From: Asanoa sp. WMMD1127 | GTDB taxonomy: Bacteria; Actinomycetota; Actinomycetes; Mycobacteriales; Micromonosporaceae | DNA length: 64,000 nt | NCBI RefSeq assembly: GCF_029626225.1 | Contig: NZ_JARUBP010000001.1 | Location: 2,604,001 to 2,668,000, forward strand | Direction: 5' to 3' | Part shown: positions 42,729 to 51,696 of the stretch, piece by piece | Layout: each line of letters begins with the position of its first letter | How positions within the stretch are numbered: position 1 is the stretch's first letter | Notes under the pieces: generated by a model | What the model saw: only the letters and a program-made list of their open reading frames with translations | What the model was told of the DNA's origin: nothing | The model's database searches: none | Made by a program: the position numbers and the translations under genes

Positions 42729-45461
42729 CTATGCCGGTGGTGAGCCGCCGAGCGCCCGGGTGAGCTGAGCCCGGTTGCGCACGCCGTGCCGCCGGTAGAG
42801 GCGGGTCAGCTTGGCCTCGATGGCCTTCACGGACAGGTGAGTGGCCCGGGCGATCTCCCGGTTGGTCGCCCCGCCGAGCACGAGCTCGACGATCCGTCGC
42901 TCGGTATCGGAGAGCCCCGGACCCTGGCCGCCGTCGAGGCGGGCCAGCTCGGCCTCGGCCTGTGCCAGCCACGGCGCCGCGCCGATGGCCGCGTACCCGG
43001 CGACCGCCTCGACCAGCGCGGACCGCGACGCGCCGCGGCGGTGCGCGCGGCGCTCCAGCGTCGCGAGGGTGTGCCAGGCCCGGGCGACCTCCAGGGGGTA
43101 CGGGTGCTCGCCCGCCTCGGCCAGCGCCTCCGCCAGCCCGATCGCCGCCTCCCGGGGCTCACCGCTCGCCGCCCGCACCAGCGCGCCGGCCCGGGACAGT
43201 CCGAGTTGGACGACATCGCGGTTGAACGAGGTGGCGACGGCGCGGGTCTCGGCCAGCACCTCGCCCGCCTCGGCCAGCTCGCCGACGGCGGCCAGGGCCT
43301 CGACGAAGTCGGCGTGCCAGAGGAAGATCGCCGGGTCGTTGCGGCCGTGCCGGCGTTCGAGCTCCTGCGCCTTGCGGAATTCGGTCACCGCGGCCTCGGG
43401 GGCGCCCTGGAAGAGCAGCACCTGACCGTGCGCGGCGTGGCAGAGCCGGAGCCAGTCCTCGTCGCCGGCCGCCGAGCACGCCTCGATCGCCTGCCCCAGC
43501 AGGCTGGCCGCCACCGCGGGCGAGCCGGCCAGCATCTCGCCGAGCGCGCCGACCACCAGGCCGTGCCCCGGGGTCGCCTCCATGTCGAGGATCAGCCGCA
43601 TGCCCTCGCGGCCGGCCCGCAGCGCGTCGGGGCCGCGGCCGGCGCGGAAGTAGATCGACGCCGACGCCAGCAGCACGCTGGACAGGTCGCGCAGGGTGCC
43701 CGAGCGCAGCACCGCGTCGCGCTGGGCCTCGATCACGCGGGTCGCCTCGCCCACGTCACCGGCGTACGCCCGGCCGCGCGCGTAGGTCGCCGCGGCGTGC
43801 ACGCTCTCGGTGCTCGGCGGCAGGTCGGCGGCGAGCGACGCGGCGTGGCTGAGCAGCCGGACACTCTCGGGGTCGTGCGCGCCGCGGATCAGCGACCGGG
43901 TGGCCAGCAGGGACACCAGCTGGTCGGTCGCGCCGGCCTCGCGGGCCTCCTCCTCGCCCCGCTTGAGCTCCGCGTCGGCGAACTCGATGTCGCCGTCGTA
44001 GTAGGCCTTCAGCGCCCGGTAGTGCCGCACCCGGCAGAGCAGCGCCGGGTCGTGGCCGGCGTCGGCGAACGCCGCGTCGAGCACGGGACCGACCGCGGAC
44101 TGGTCCTGGCCGGCGAGGTCGACGATCAGCAGCCGCCCGCCGACGCGTACCGCCGGGTCGTCGGAGGCCGCCAGCGCGGCGGAGGCGAGCCGATGCGCGT
44201 CGGCGGTCAGGCCCGCGGCGTGCGCGTGCTCGGCGGCCGCGTAGCGGCGTGCGGCGCCGACCCCCCGCAGTTTCGCCGGCGTGCGCTCGGCGGCGCGCTC
44301 GGCCAGGTCGGCGGCGACGGCTGGGGCGCCGCGCATCCGGGCGGTGGTGGCCGCCTCCATCAGCTGGTCGGCCAGGTCCTCGTCGGCGTGCGGCCGGGCC
44401 AGGGCCAGGTGGCGGGCCCGCTCGACCGAGTCGTCGGTGTGCGCGGCGATGTGCTCGTGCGCGGCGGCGCGGGCGGCCGGGGTGGCGTCGGCGTAGACCA
44501 GCTCCCGCAGCAGCGGATGGGCGAACCGCACGGTCTCGTCGGGGCCGGCGGTGGCCAGGCCGGCGTCCATCGCCGCTTCGAGACCCGCTTTGGCGTCGCC
44601 GTCGCGGCCGATCAGCGCGACCGTGGGGCGGGCGGCCGCCGCGGCCCGCAGCAGCACCGGGCCGCTGTGCGCGGGCAGGCTGGCCAGCCGCTGGGCGAGC
44701 AGCGGGCGGAGCCGCTCGGGCACGGGGAGGGGCTGGTCGACGCCGATCGTGCCGCCGCGGGCGACCAGGGTGCGGCCCAGCTCGACGGCGAGCAGCGGGT
44801 TGCCCTGGCTGGCCTCGTGCACGCGGGCGATCGTCGACAGCGACAGCACCGGGCCGAACTGCTCGCGGAGCAGGTCGGCGGTGTCGTATTCAGTCAGCGG
44901 GGCCAGCAGCAGCTCGGTGACCGGCGCCGGGCACAGGTCGGTGTGCCGCGGGGCGGCCGACTCGACGCGCTCGGCGCCGAGCACCCGGACCCGGGCGCCG
45001 CCCAGCCGGCGCGCCACGAACCGCAGCACGCCGGCGCTGTGCGGGTCGACCCACTGGAGGTCGTCGACGAGCAGCAGCACGGTGCGGTTGGCGGCCAGCC
45101 GGCGGAGCACCTCGAGCGTGGCGAGGCGCACGGCCAGCTGGTCCTGTGCGGTGACCGGGGTGGCGCCGCGGAGCAGCGCGCCGTCGAACGCGGCACGCAG
45201 GTGGCGCGGGAGGCCCTCGCCGCTGACCCCGTCGAACAGGTCGACCAGCGTCAGGTAGGGCAGGCCGGACTCGACCTCGGCCGCGTTGGCCCGCAGCACC
45301 AGCGAGTCGCCGGCCCGCGCCGGGTAGGCCGCGAGCACGGTGGACTTGCCGATGCCGGCCGGACCGTAGACGACCACGCTCTCGCCCGTGGTGAGCCGGG
45401 CGTGCAGCTGGTCGAGCACGTCGGACCGGCCCACCGGTGCCGGGTCGCGGTTGACTGCCAC
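42729..45461 (-). CDS. Large ATP-binding LuxR-family regulator (LAL type)
   Basis: 910 residues. The N-terminal AAA/STAND ATPase has Walker A GPAGIGKST (33-41) and Walker B VLLLVDDLQWVD (about 130), a long TPR-like helical middle, and a C-terminal LuxR HTH (about 845-905; LSDTERRIVELV, NREIARATHLSVKAIEAKL). GTG start at 45459-45461. It lies 76 bp downstream of the Hsp70-like gene and on the same strand, at the edge of the ini-like locus, which it may control. An inverted repeat overlaps its start codon. Confidence 0.92.
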   Translation of the reverse strand: MAVNRDPAPVGRSDVLDQLHARLTTGESVVVYGPAGIGKSTVLAAYPARAGDSLVLRANAAEVESGLPYLTLVDLFDGVSGEGLPRHLRAAFDGALLRGATPVTAQDQLAVRLATLEVLRRLAANRTVLLLVDDLQWVDPHSAGVLRFVARRLGGARVRVLGAERVESAAPRHTDLCPAPVTELLLAPLTEYDTADLLREQFGPVLSLSTIARVHEASQGNPLLAVELGRTLVARGGTIGVDQPLPVPERLRPLLAQRLASLPAHSGPVLLRAAAAARPTVALIGRDGDAKAGLEAAMDAGLATAGPDETVRFAHPLLRELVYADATPAARAAAHEHIAAHTDDSVERARHLALARPHADEDLADQLMEAATTARMRGAPAVAADLAERAAERTPAKLRGVGAARRYAAAEHAHAAGLTADAHRLASAALAASDDPAVRVGGRLLIVDLAGQDQSAVGPVLDAAFADAGHDPALLCRVRHYRALKAYYDGDIEFADAELKRGEEEAREAGATDQLVSLLATRSLIRGAHDPESVRLLSHAASLAADLPPSTESVHAAATYARGRAYAGDVGEATRVIEAQRDAVLRSGTLRDLSSVLLASASIYFRAGRGPDALRAGREGMRLILDMEATPGHGLVVGALGEMLAGSPAVAASLLGQAIEACSAAGDEDWLRLCHAAHGQVLLFQGAPEAAVTEFRKAQELERRHGRNDPAIFLWHADFVEALAAVGELAEAGEVLAETRAVATSFNRDVVQLGLSRAGALVRAASGEPREAAIGLAEALAEAGEHPYPLEVARAWHTLATLERRAHRRGASRSALVEAVAGYAAIGAAPWLAQAEAELARLDGGQGPGLSDTERRIVELVLGGATNREIARATHLSVKAIEAKLTRLYRRHGVRNRAQLTRALGGSPPA

Positions 45462-45482
45462 GCAAGCGAGTCTGCCTTGCGT
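45460..45482 (-). promoter_or_regulatory. Inverted repeat overlapping the start codon of the LAL regulator
   Basis: ACGCAAG, nine bases, CTTGCGT: a perfect 7-bp repeat with a 9-bp spacer. It covers the GTG start on the minus strand. It may be an autoregulatory operator or an RNA hairpin that hides the start. Confidence 0.45.
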
Positions 45483-45537
45483 TTTGCGCGCTGTCGGTCG
45501 GCGGTCCGGCCTTTTTTGCGAAAGCGAAACCTTGCCC

Positions 45538-47616
45538 CTAACGGCGATCTTGGATGGTCACGCAGTTTCCCGTTTCGTAGCCACCCTCGGTGTCCTTGAC
45601 GAGAACGTCGGCGGCGTCCGCGATCCGGGCGCAGACCTTGGGGTTGTCGCCGATGACGTCGCGATAGTTGCTGCCGTCGACCGCGCGGACCGACGGCTCT
45701 TTGTCTTCGAGATAGAAACGCCCTGGCTGGTCGGACTGGTTGCCCATCTGCGCGGCCGGCGGGTTCTGGCCGTCACCGCCGTAGATGTGCAGATGGAATC
45801 CGCCGCTGTTGCGTGGGGCGGCGCCTTTCCATTGGGCGTCGTATTCGACGACGAACTTCTCGTCGTCGACGAACGCCTGGGTGATGCAGACCCAACGCTC
45901 GTTGGCCTGGATCGCCGCGGTGCACTGCTCGTCGGGCGGCAGCGGCGGCGCGGTGACGCCGGCGGCGTTGGTCGGGTTCGTCGGGTCGGCGCTGCCGAAG
46001 CCGAAGTTGTCGCGGTTGACCCACAGCGCGGCGCCGGCGAGGGCCAGCACGACCACCACGGCCGCCGTGACGAGCAGGGCACGGTTGCGCGGCCGCGGCG
46101 GTGCTTGCGACGGGGCGGCCGGATACGCGTATTCGACCCGGTGCGGTCGCGGCGCCGGCGAGGTCGGTGCGGCCGATCCGGCCCGGCCGGGCGCGAAGAC
46201 CTGCTGGGGCATGCGGGCGGTGGGCTCGTCGGCCGGCGCCGTGACGGGCGACCGGTGCGGCTGCGCGGGCGGCGCGGAGGCCGGCCGGACCGGCGCGCCG
46301 GAGGTCGGACGGCCGGTGGGCGGCGCAGCGGCGGCCCGGGCCGGCGGCGCGGAGGTGGGCCGGGCCGGTGGCCCGGAGGTGGGCCGCGCGGGTGACGGGC
46401 TGACCGGCGCGCTCGGCATCGGCGTGGGGCTGACCGGCGCGTTGGACATCGGTGGGGCGCTGACCGGGGCCGAGCCGGTGGCCCGGGTCGGCGGGTGGTG
46501 GATGACCACGGTGGCGGAGCCGCGGGCCGCGCCGGCGTCGGGCGCCTGCCCGGTCAGGCCCGCGCCGGCCAGCCGGGCCGCGCCGAGGGCCACGGCGTGC
46601 TTGGGGTGGGCGTCGACCGCGACCGGCCGGTTGAGCTCCGCCGCCACGAGCTGGGCCACGATCGGCATGCGGGACGAGCCGCCGACGAGCAGCACCGAGT
46701 GCAGCTGCTCGGGCTCGACCCCGGCCGAGCGGACCGCCCGGCGCAGCGCCTCGATCGAGCCGTAGAGCGCCGGCCGCACCATCGCCTCCAGCTCACCGCG
46801 GGTCAGCCGGATCTCGGTGGAGATGGTCGGCAGCAGCACCGGGATGGAGACGTCGGTGTCGGCGGAGAGCGCCTCCTTGGCCGCCACGCACTCCTCGCGC
46901 AGCCGGGCCACCGCGGCGATCGCCGTCGGGTCGTCCTCGTCGAGCTCGGCCAGCTTGCCGCCGAGGGCCTGGGCGACGTGGTGGAAGACGGCCGCGTCGA
47001 AGTCGATGCCGCCCAGCCGCTCGATGCCCTCGGGCTGGCCCAGGATCTCGAAGCCCTGCGCGGTCTTGCGCAGCACCGCGGCGTCGAACGTACCGCCACC
47101 CAGGTCGTAGACCGCCACCACGGCCCCGGGGTCGATGCGCTGCTGGCTCGCGTAGAACACCGCCGCCGCCTCGGGCTCGGTGATGAACGAGACCGGCTCC
47201 TCGATCCCGGACAGCCGCACGGCCTGCCGCAGCAGGTCGGTCTTGTAGGGACCCCAGTTGGCCGGGTGCGAGACGGTGATCGCCCGCGGCGCACCGCCCT
47301 CGCGGCTGGCCACCTCGTCGAGCGTCCAGCGCAGCAGGCGGCCCATGAGCGCCTCGGCGGAGTACGGCACGCCGCCCAGCAGGATCGGCGTGGTGTCACC
47401 GAACCGGCGCTTGAACTCGCGCGCCACCCGGTGCGGCTCGGTCAACCCGCGCCGGTTGGCGGGCTCGCCGGTCAGGAACGTCTCATCCTCGCGCAGCAGC
47501 ACCACCGACGGCACCGCGGCCGCTCGGCTGCCCAGCGAGGCGATCTCCGCATGACCGGTGCGCCAGGTCGCGGCCGCCGTGAACGTGGTGCCGAGGTCAA
47601 CGCCGAGTGCGTACAT
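45538..47616 (-). CDS. Membrane-anchored Hsp70-like protein with extracytoplasmic domain
   Basis: 692 residues from ATG 47614-47616. Residues 1-385 are an Hsp70-type ATPase domain: GVDLGTTFTAAA, PANWGPYKTDLLRQA, YDLGGGTFDAAV and LVGGSSRMPIV are present. Instead of a substrate-binding domain there is a Pro/Ala/Ser/Thr-rich linker (about 390-508), a single helix (about 511-531) and a 160-residue outside domain with several cysteines (EQCTAAI, RWVCIT, KVCARI, GNCVTI). So ATPase and sensing ends are on opposite sides of the membrane. It sits with dynamin-like and IniB-like genes and may drive or sense membrane stress with them. Confidence 0.88.
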   Translation of the reverse strand: MYALGVDLGTTFTAAATWRTGHAEIASLGSRAAAVPSVVLLREDETFLTGEPANRRGLTEPHRVAREFKRRFGDTTPILLGGVPYSAEALMGRLLRWTLDEVASREGGAPRAITVSHPANWGPYKTDLLRQAVRLSGIEEPVSFITEPEAAAVFYASQQRIDPGAVVAVYDLGGGTFDAAVLRKTAQGFEILGQPEGIERLGGIDFDAAVFHHVAQALGGKLAELDEDDPTAIAAVARLREECVAAKEALSADTDVSIPVLLPTISTEIRLTRGELEAMVRPALYGSIEALRRAVRSAGVEPEQLHSVLLVGGSSRMPIVAQLVAAELNRPVAVDAHPKHAVALGAARLAGAGLTGQAPDAGAARGSATVVIHHPPTRATGSAPVSAPPMSNAPVSPTPMPSAPVSPSPARPTSGPPARPTSAPPARAAAAPPTGRPTSGAPVRPASAPPAQPHRSPVTAPADEPTARMPQQVFAPGRAGSAAPTSPAPRPHRVEYAYPAAPSQAPPRPRNRALLVTAAVVVVLALAGAALWVNRDNFGFGSADPTNPTNAAGVTAPPLPPDEQCTAAIQANERWVCITQAFVDDEKFVVEYDAQWKGAAPRNSGGFHLHIYGGDGQNPPAAQMGNQSDQPGRFYLEDKEPSVRAVDGSNYRDVIGDNPKVCARIADAADVLVKDTEGGYETGNCVTIQDRR

Positions 47617-47776
47617 CGCGGTCGCTCCGGTGATCGTGGGCAGGTGCTGGATCGAGTTTTCTTGATGGCACGACGGCGCGCCGGTTCCTGTCGGGAGTCC
47701 GACCACGCGCGGGTTGGGGGATGGGCACGGGGAAGTCCCCGACGGCGCGGGCGCGCCGCCGCCCTAGGGTGAGGAC
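47617..47776. promoter_or_regulatory. Divergent promoter region of the Hsp70-like and acidic IniB-like genes
   Basis: 160 bp. It contains GGGTTGGGGGATGGG (47711-47725) followed by CGGGGAAGTCCCCG (47728-47741, a 6-bp inverted repeat). A related pair of motifs stands upstream of the IniB-like gene at 52816-52845, suggesting a common regulator. Confidence 0.5.
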
Positions 47777-48325
47777 ATGGACGCGCGACCGCTCAAGGAC
47801 GTTCTCACCGACCTCGTCGGTGACCCGTCCGCGGCCGCCGACGCGCTGGCCGGCGCCGGGCACGATCTGCCGCCGGAGCTGGTGGCCGAGGCCGTGGTGA
47901 GCTTCGCCGGCACCGCGCCGGCGGAGGTGGCCGAGCATCTCGCGCCGTTCGTCACCGCGCACAGCGGCGTCCCGGTGGAGTCCGAGCTGGACGCGCCGGC
48001 CGACTGGTTCGAGTTGCTGGCGACCGCGCCCGAGACCGGCGCCGAGCTCGACGAAGGGCTGGCCGCGGCGCCGGACAGCGCCGACGGGCCGGGCCTCGGC
48101 GAGTTGGACTTCGGTGCCGGCGCCGATGCCGCCGACGCGGACCTCGACCTCGACCCGAACCCCGGCGGCGACCTGGACGACGAGCCGGTCGCCGCCGGCG
48201 GGGTCGACGAGACCGACCTGGCAGAGCCGTCGACCGACCTGGACCAGGTCGACCCCGACCCGACCGACGCCGGCTTCGACGACGGCGACGCTGACGAAAC
48301 TGACCTCGACGACCTCGACGGCTGA
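47777..48325 (+). CDS. Acidic IniB-N-like protein
   Basis: 182 residues. The first 70 are a helical domain with DPSAAADALAGAGHDL and an APAEVAEHLAPFV end, which follows the pattern of the IniB N-terminal domain (a DP-x-A start, a Gly-x-Asp turn, a final P-x-V helix). The remaining 110 residues are almost all Asp, Glu, Ala, Gly, Pro and Leu (Asp-rich repeats such as DLDLDPNPGGDLDD), expected to be disordered and strongly negative. It is on the opposite strand to the rest of the ini-like genes. ATG 47777. The link to IniB is an inference from pattern. Confidence 0.68.
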   Translation: MDARPLKDVLTDLVGDPSAAADALAGAGHDLPPELVAEAVVSFAGTAPAEVAEHLAPFVTAHSGVPVESELDAPADWFELLATAPETGAELDEGLAAAPDSADGPGLGELDFGAGADAADADLDLDPNPGGDLDDEPVAAGGVDETDLAEPSTDLDQVDPDPTDAGFDDGDADETDLDDLDG

Positions 48326-48339
48326 GCGGCGGCGCGACA

Positions 48340-49812
48340 TCAGCGGCCCCGGCCGTTGAGGTCGGCCAGCAGGCCCTCGCACGACCGCACCGCGACCCGG
48401 GCCGCCACGGCCATCTCGTGCGCGGTCATCGGGTTCTCCGCCCGACGCTGCCAGCGCATCAGCGCATCGGCGGCCGCGGAGCGCAGCTGGCCCGCGGCGG
48501 CGTCCGGCGGCAGGTCGAGGCGGACGTGCGGGGCGGTGCCCGTACCCCCGATGACCCGTTCCAGCTCCTCCACCACCGCCGGCTTGCCGCCCAGCCAGCC
48601 GGCCCGCAGGGTGGCGAGCACGCGCAGCTCGTTGAACGGATGGGCGGACGCGACGATCTCCTCGACCTCGGCCGCCACGGTCGCGCTGCCGGGCCGGGGC
48701 CAGCCGCGGGCGAGGGCGTCGAGGGCGAGCAGCGCCGAGCGGGCCTTGAGCACCTCGCGCCGCTCGAAGAACAGCGAGCCGAGCACCTCCTGCAGCTCGG
48801 TCAGCCCGCTGCGCTCGGTCAGCTCGCGGGCCAGCCCGGTCGCCGTGACCTGCGCGTCCTGGCGCAGCAGCGTGCTGGCCAGCCGGATGCCGTAGAGGCC
48901 GAACCGGGCCAGCAGCGACTCGCGCTCGATCGAGGTCAGCCCCAGCTCCGGCAGCGTGTTGACGAACCGGTCGGCGGTCAGCAGCAGCTCCTCGGCCGGC
49001 TTGACCTCGAGCCCGGCGACGGCGCGGAGGTGGCGCACCTCGGTCTCGGTCAGGGTCGCGGCGGTCTCGGCGAGCAGACCGGCCACGGGTACGACGGTCT
49101 GCACCACCCGCCGCACGTTGGCGTCACCGGCCAGCCGGCCGGCGATCCGCCGCGCCGAGGCCATCGCGTCCAGCCGCCCCACGCCGATCTCGTCGGCCCG
49201 GGACAGCACGCCGATCGCGTTGACCGGGTTGGGCCGCGACACCTCGGTGTCGTGGAACGCGTGCAGGAACTCGAGGTCCTTGGCGTGCAGGTGGCGCATC
49301 AGATAGAGCACCGCGTCCGCCGGCGTCTCCTCGTCGTCGGGCGCGAGCAGCTCCCAGGCGCGCCGCGAGACCCGCTCCGACAGCGAGCCGATGCCCGGTG
49401 TGTCGATCAGTGTGGCCTTGCGCAGCGCCTGCGACGGCCAGGTGATGTCGAGCGAGTGCACGTCCTGCGGCGCGGTGCCGCCGAGGTCGACCTCGATCGC
49501 GCCGTCGTCGCGGGTGAACCGCAGCTGCCGCGGGGCGCCGGAACGGGGGTGCAGGGTGACGCGGTAGGTGTGGCCGTCCCGGTACCAGGTGACGATCCGG
49601 GTGCACTCGCCCGCGTCGGTGGGCGCCAACCGGTCGGCGACCAGCGCGTTGAGCAATGTGGACTTGCCGGACTTGATCCGCCCGGCGATCGCCACGCGCA
49701 GCGGCTCGTCGAGCCGTTCCCGCACCTCGGCGATCCGGGCGTCGAACCCGCTGCCCCGGTAGACCCCGGCGGCCCGCGTCAACGCCGACCGGGTCCGGTC
49801 CACGAGCGTCAT
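48340..49812 (-). CDS. Dynamin-like GTPase (IniC-like)
   Basis: 490 residues. The N-terminal dynamin GTPase has P-loop GRIKSGKST (44-52), DTPGIGSLSERVS as G3 and switch II, and a changed G4 (VLSRADE in place of TKxD). The rest is helical stalk with no clear membrane paddle. In mycobacteria IniC is the shorter partner of IniA; here too it follows the longer dynamin gene, with an ATGA overlap. Likely forms hetero-oligomers at the membrane. Confidence 0.87.
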   Translation of the reverse strand: MTLVDRTRSALTRAAGVYRGSGFDARIAEVRERLDEPLRVAIAGRIKSGKSTLLNALVADRLAPTDAGECTRIVTWYRDGHTYRVTLHPRSGAPRQLRFTRDDGAIEVDLGGTAPQDVHSLDITWPSQALRKATLIDTPGIGSLSERVSRRAWELLAPDDEETPADAVLYLMRHLHAKDLEFLHAFHDTEVSRPNPVNAIGVLSRADEIGVGRLDAMASARRIAGRLAGDANVRRVVQTVVPVAGLLAETAATLTETEVRHLRAVAGLEVKPAEELLLTADRFVNTLPELGLTSIERESLLARFGLYGIRLASTLLRQDAQVTATGLARELTERSGLTELQEVLGSLFFERREVLKARSALLALDALARGWPRPGSATVAAEVEEIVASAHPFNELRVLATLRAGWLGGKPAVVEELERVIGGTGTAPHVRLDLPPDAAAGQLRSAAADALMRWQRRAENPMTAHEMAVAARVAVRSCEGLLADLNGRGR

Positions 49813-51599
49813 GCGGCACCGAGCTTGAGCGCGCGGTCGCGGAGCTGGCCCAGCCGGGTGAGCTCGGCCTCGAGGTCCTTGAGCCGCTTCTGGCGGTCCG
49901 CCTGCGAGCGCTTGGCCGTGTCGGTGGCCGCGGCCAGCGCGGTCGCGGTCGACCGGTTGAGCTCGTCGGCGAGCTGCGTGTAGTGGTCGCGCAGCTGCCG
50001 CTGCACCCGGCGCACGGTGTCCCGGCTGTCCTTGCCGGTCACGAAGCTGATCTCGTCGCAGTAGCGGCGCATCGCGTTCTTGCCCTGGGCCCGGCGCCTC
50101 TCCAACTGCCGTTTCTTCTCGTCCTTGAGGCCGCGATGGCCCATCACGACGCCGATGCCGATGCCGATCGGACCCAGCGCGACGCCCATCAGGCTGCCCA
50201 GCATGGTGAACATCAGGGCGCCGCCGTACGCGCTCTTCAAGGCGACCATCACCTGCTTGCCCGCGGTCATCTTGGCCAGCTCGATGCGGTGCTCCACGTC
50301 GCGTTCCTCGACGATCGGCGTCGGGTTGTAGACCTTGAGCATGCCGATCGCCTCACCGGAGGCCTCCTGGAAGTGCTCGGCCACCTGCTCGCTCAGCTCG
50401 GTCGCCCGGCGGCGCAGGTAGGTGTAGTTGCCGAGCAGGTCGTAGGAGATCCGGGCGCGCAGCCACTCCTCCATCTCGGGCCACATGTCGGCCGGGTCGA
50501 CCTCGTCGATCGCGTCGTCGGCCTCGGTGGTGATCTTGCGGATCCGGTCGCGCAGGTCGAAGTCGACGTCGGCGGTCAGGTCGGCGGTGCCGTCGTTGAG
50601 CGTGACGCTCCACCGGGCGGCGGCCGTCTTCAGCTCCTCGACCCGGCGCTTGGCCGTGTTGAGGTCGTCGACGATCCGCTGGGCGTTGGCGGGGTCGGCG
50701 AGCGTGTCCCGCTCGGCGGTGAACTGCCCGCGCAGCTGGTCGCAGACGGCCAGCACCTCGGCCGCGGCGTCCTTGGTCCGGCGGGCCGCGGCGCCGCCGC
50801 CGACCCGTTCCTGCACGAACTTGACCAGGTCGGGGAACCCGGACTCGACGTTGAGGGCCTGGTTGTTGGCGCGCACGGCACGGGCGCGCAACGGCGACGA
50901 GACCGGCAGCAGCGGGATCTCGCCGACCATCCGGAGGTGGCCGGCGTTGAGGTCGCGGATCCGTCGCCAGGCCGGATAGAAGTCGATTTTGGTGAGTACG
51001 CAGACCACGGTGGAGCACAGCTCGCGGGCCTGCCGGAGGAACTCGACCTCGCTGCGGGTCAGCTCCTGCGCGGCGTCGGTGACGAAGAGGACGGCGTCGG
51101 CCAGCGAGATGGCGGCCAGTCCCGCGGCGGCGTGCGCGGAACCGAGGCCACCGACGCCGGGGGTGTCGACCATGACCAGGCCGCCGCTGAGGATCTTGCG
51201 CGGGACGGTCACGTCGACCCGGGACGCCCGGGCGCCCTCGTGTCCCTCGACCACGTGCCGGCGCAGGTCCGCGAAGTCGACCTGCTCGCGGCGGGGCGGG
51301 TTGCCCTCGTGCACCACGGTGGCGGTCTTCTCCGCGCCGTGCCGCACGAACGTCGGCACCGCCGTGGCCACGTCGTCGTCGACGGGGCAGACCGCCGTGC
51401 CGAGCAGCGCGTTGATCAGTGAGCTCTTGCCCTGCTTGAACTCGCCCGCGACGACGATGTGCACCGCCGGGTCGGCCAGCCCGGCCTGGAGCCGGCCCAG
51501 CCGCGCGGCGAGGTCCTCCCGCCCGTACGCCGTGCACGCCTTGATCCCCAGGTCGACCAGGGCGGTCGCCGGGGCGGTGGCGGTGGCTGGCTCGGTCAT
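49809..51599 (-). CDS. Dynamin-like GTPase with membrane-binding region (IniA-like)
   Basis: 596 residues from ATG 51597-51599. GTPase motifs: GEFKQGKSS (52-60), DTPGVGGLGSAHA and CVLTKIDFYP with an intact TKxD. A long helical stalk follows, then a hydrophobic hairpin (about 455-485; MFTMLGSLMGVALGPIGIGIGVV) flanked by basic residues, which matches the lipid-inserting paddle described for mycobacterial IniA. The C-terminus is a coiled coil. Role: membrane remodelling or repair under cell-wall stress, by analogy with IniA. The next gene overlaps by 4 bp. Confidence 0.9.
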   Translation of the reverse strand: MTEPATATAPATALVDLGIKACTAYGREDLAARLGRLQAGLADPAVHIVVAGEFKQGKSSLINALLGTAVCPVDDDVATAVPTFVRHGAEKTATVVHEGNPPRREQVDFADLRRHVVEGHEGARASRVDVTVPRKILSGGLVMVDTPGVGGLGSAHAAAGLAAISLADAVLFVTDAAQELTRSEVEFLRQARELCSTVVCVLTKIDFYPAWRRIRDLNAGHLRMVGEIPLLPVSSPLRARAVRANNQALNVESGFPDLVKFVQERVGGGAAARRTKDAAAEVLAVCDQLRGQFTAERDTLADPANAQRIVDDLNTAKRRVEELKTAAARWSVTLNDGTADLTADVDFDLRDRIRKITTEADDAIDEVDPADMWPEMEEWLRARISYDLLGNYTYLRRRATELSEQVAEHFQEASGEAIGMLKVYNPTPIVEERDVEHRIELAKMTAGKQVMVALKSAYGGALMFTMLGSLMGVALGPIGIGIGVVMGHRGLKDEKKRQLERRRAQGKNAMRRYCDEISFVTGKDSRDTVRRVQRQLRDHYTQLADELNRSTATALAAATDTAKRSQADRQKRLKDLEAELTRLGQLRDRALKLGAA

Positions 51600-51638
51600 C
51601 GCTGCGTCCCTCCGGTGTGGACGGCGCAGCGGGCCGGC

Positions 51639-51654
51639 CGGGCCTAGTGGCCCG
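51639..51654 (-). terminator. Intercistronic hairpin between IniB-like and IniA-like genes
   Basis: CGGGCC-TAGT-GGCCCG, a 6-bp stem in the 97-bp gap. Without a T run it would give partial termination or mRNA end protection, making IniB-like product more abundant than the dynamins. Confidence 0.45.
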
Positions 51655-51696
51655 ACCGCCCGCTGTCGGCGAGTGGTGTGTAGTTGGGTGGATGGA

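Noticed and set aside
42786-45599. 937-codon open frame on the plus strand
   Set aside because: Antisense shadow of the LAL regulator; composition is Gly/Arg/Gln low-complexity and no motif is seen.
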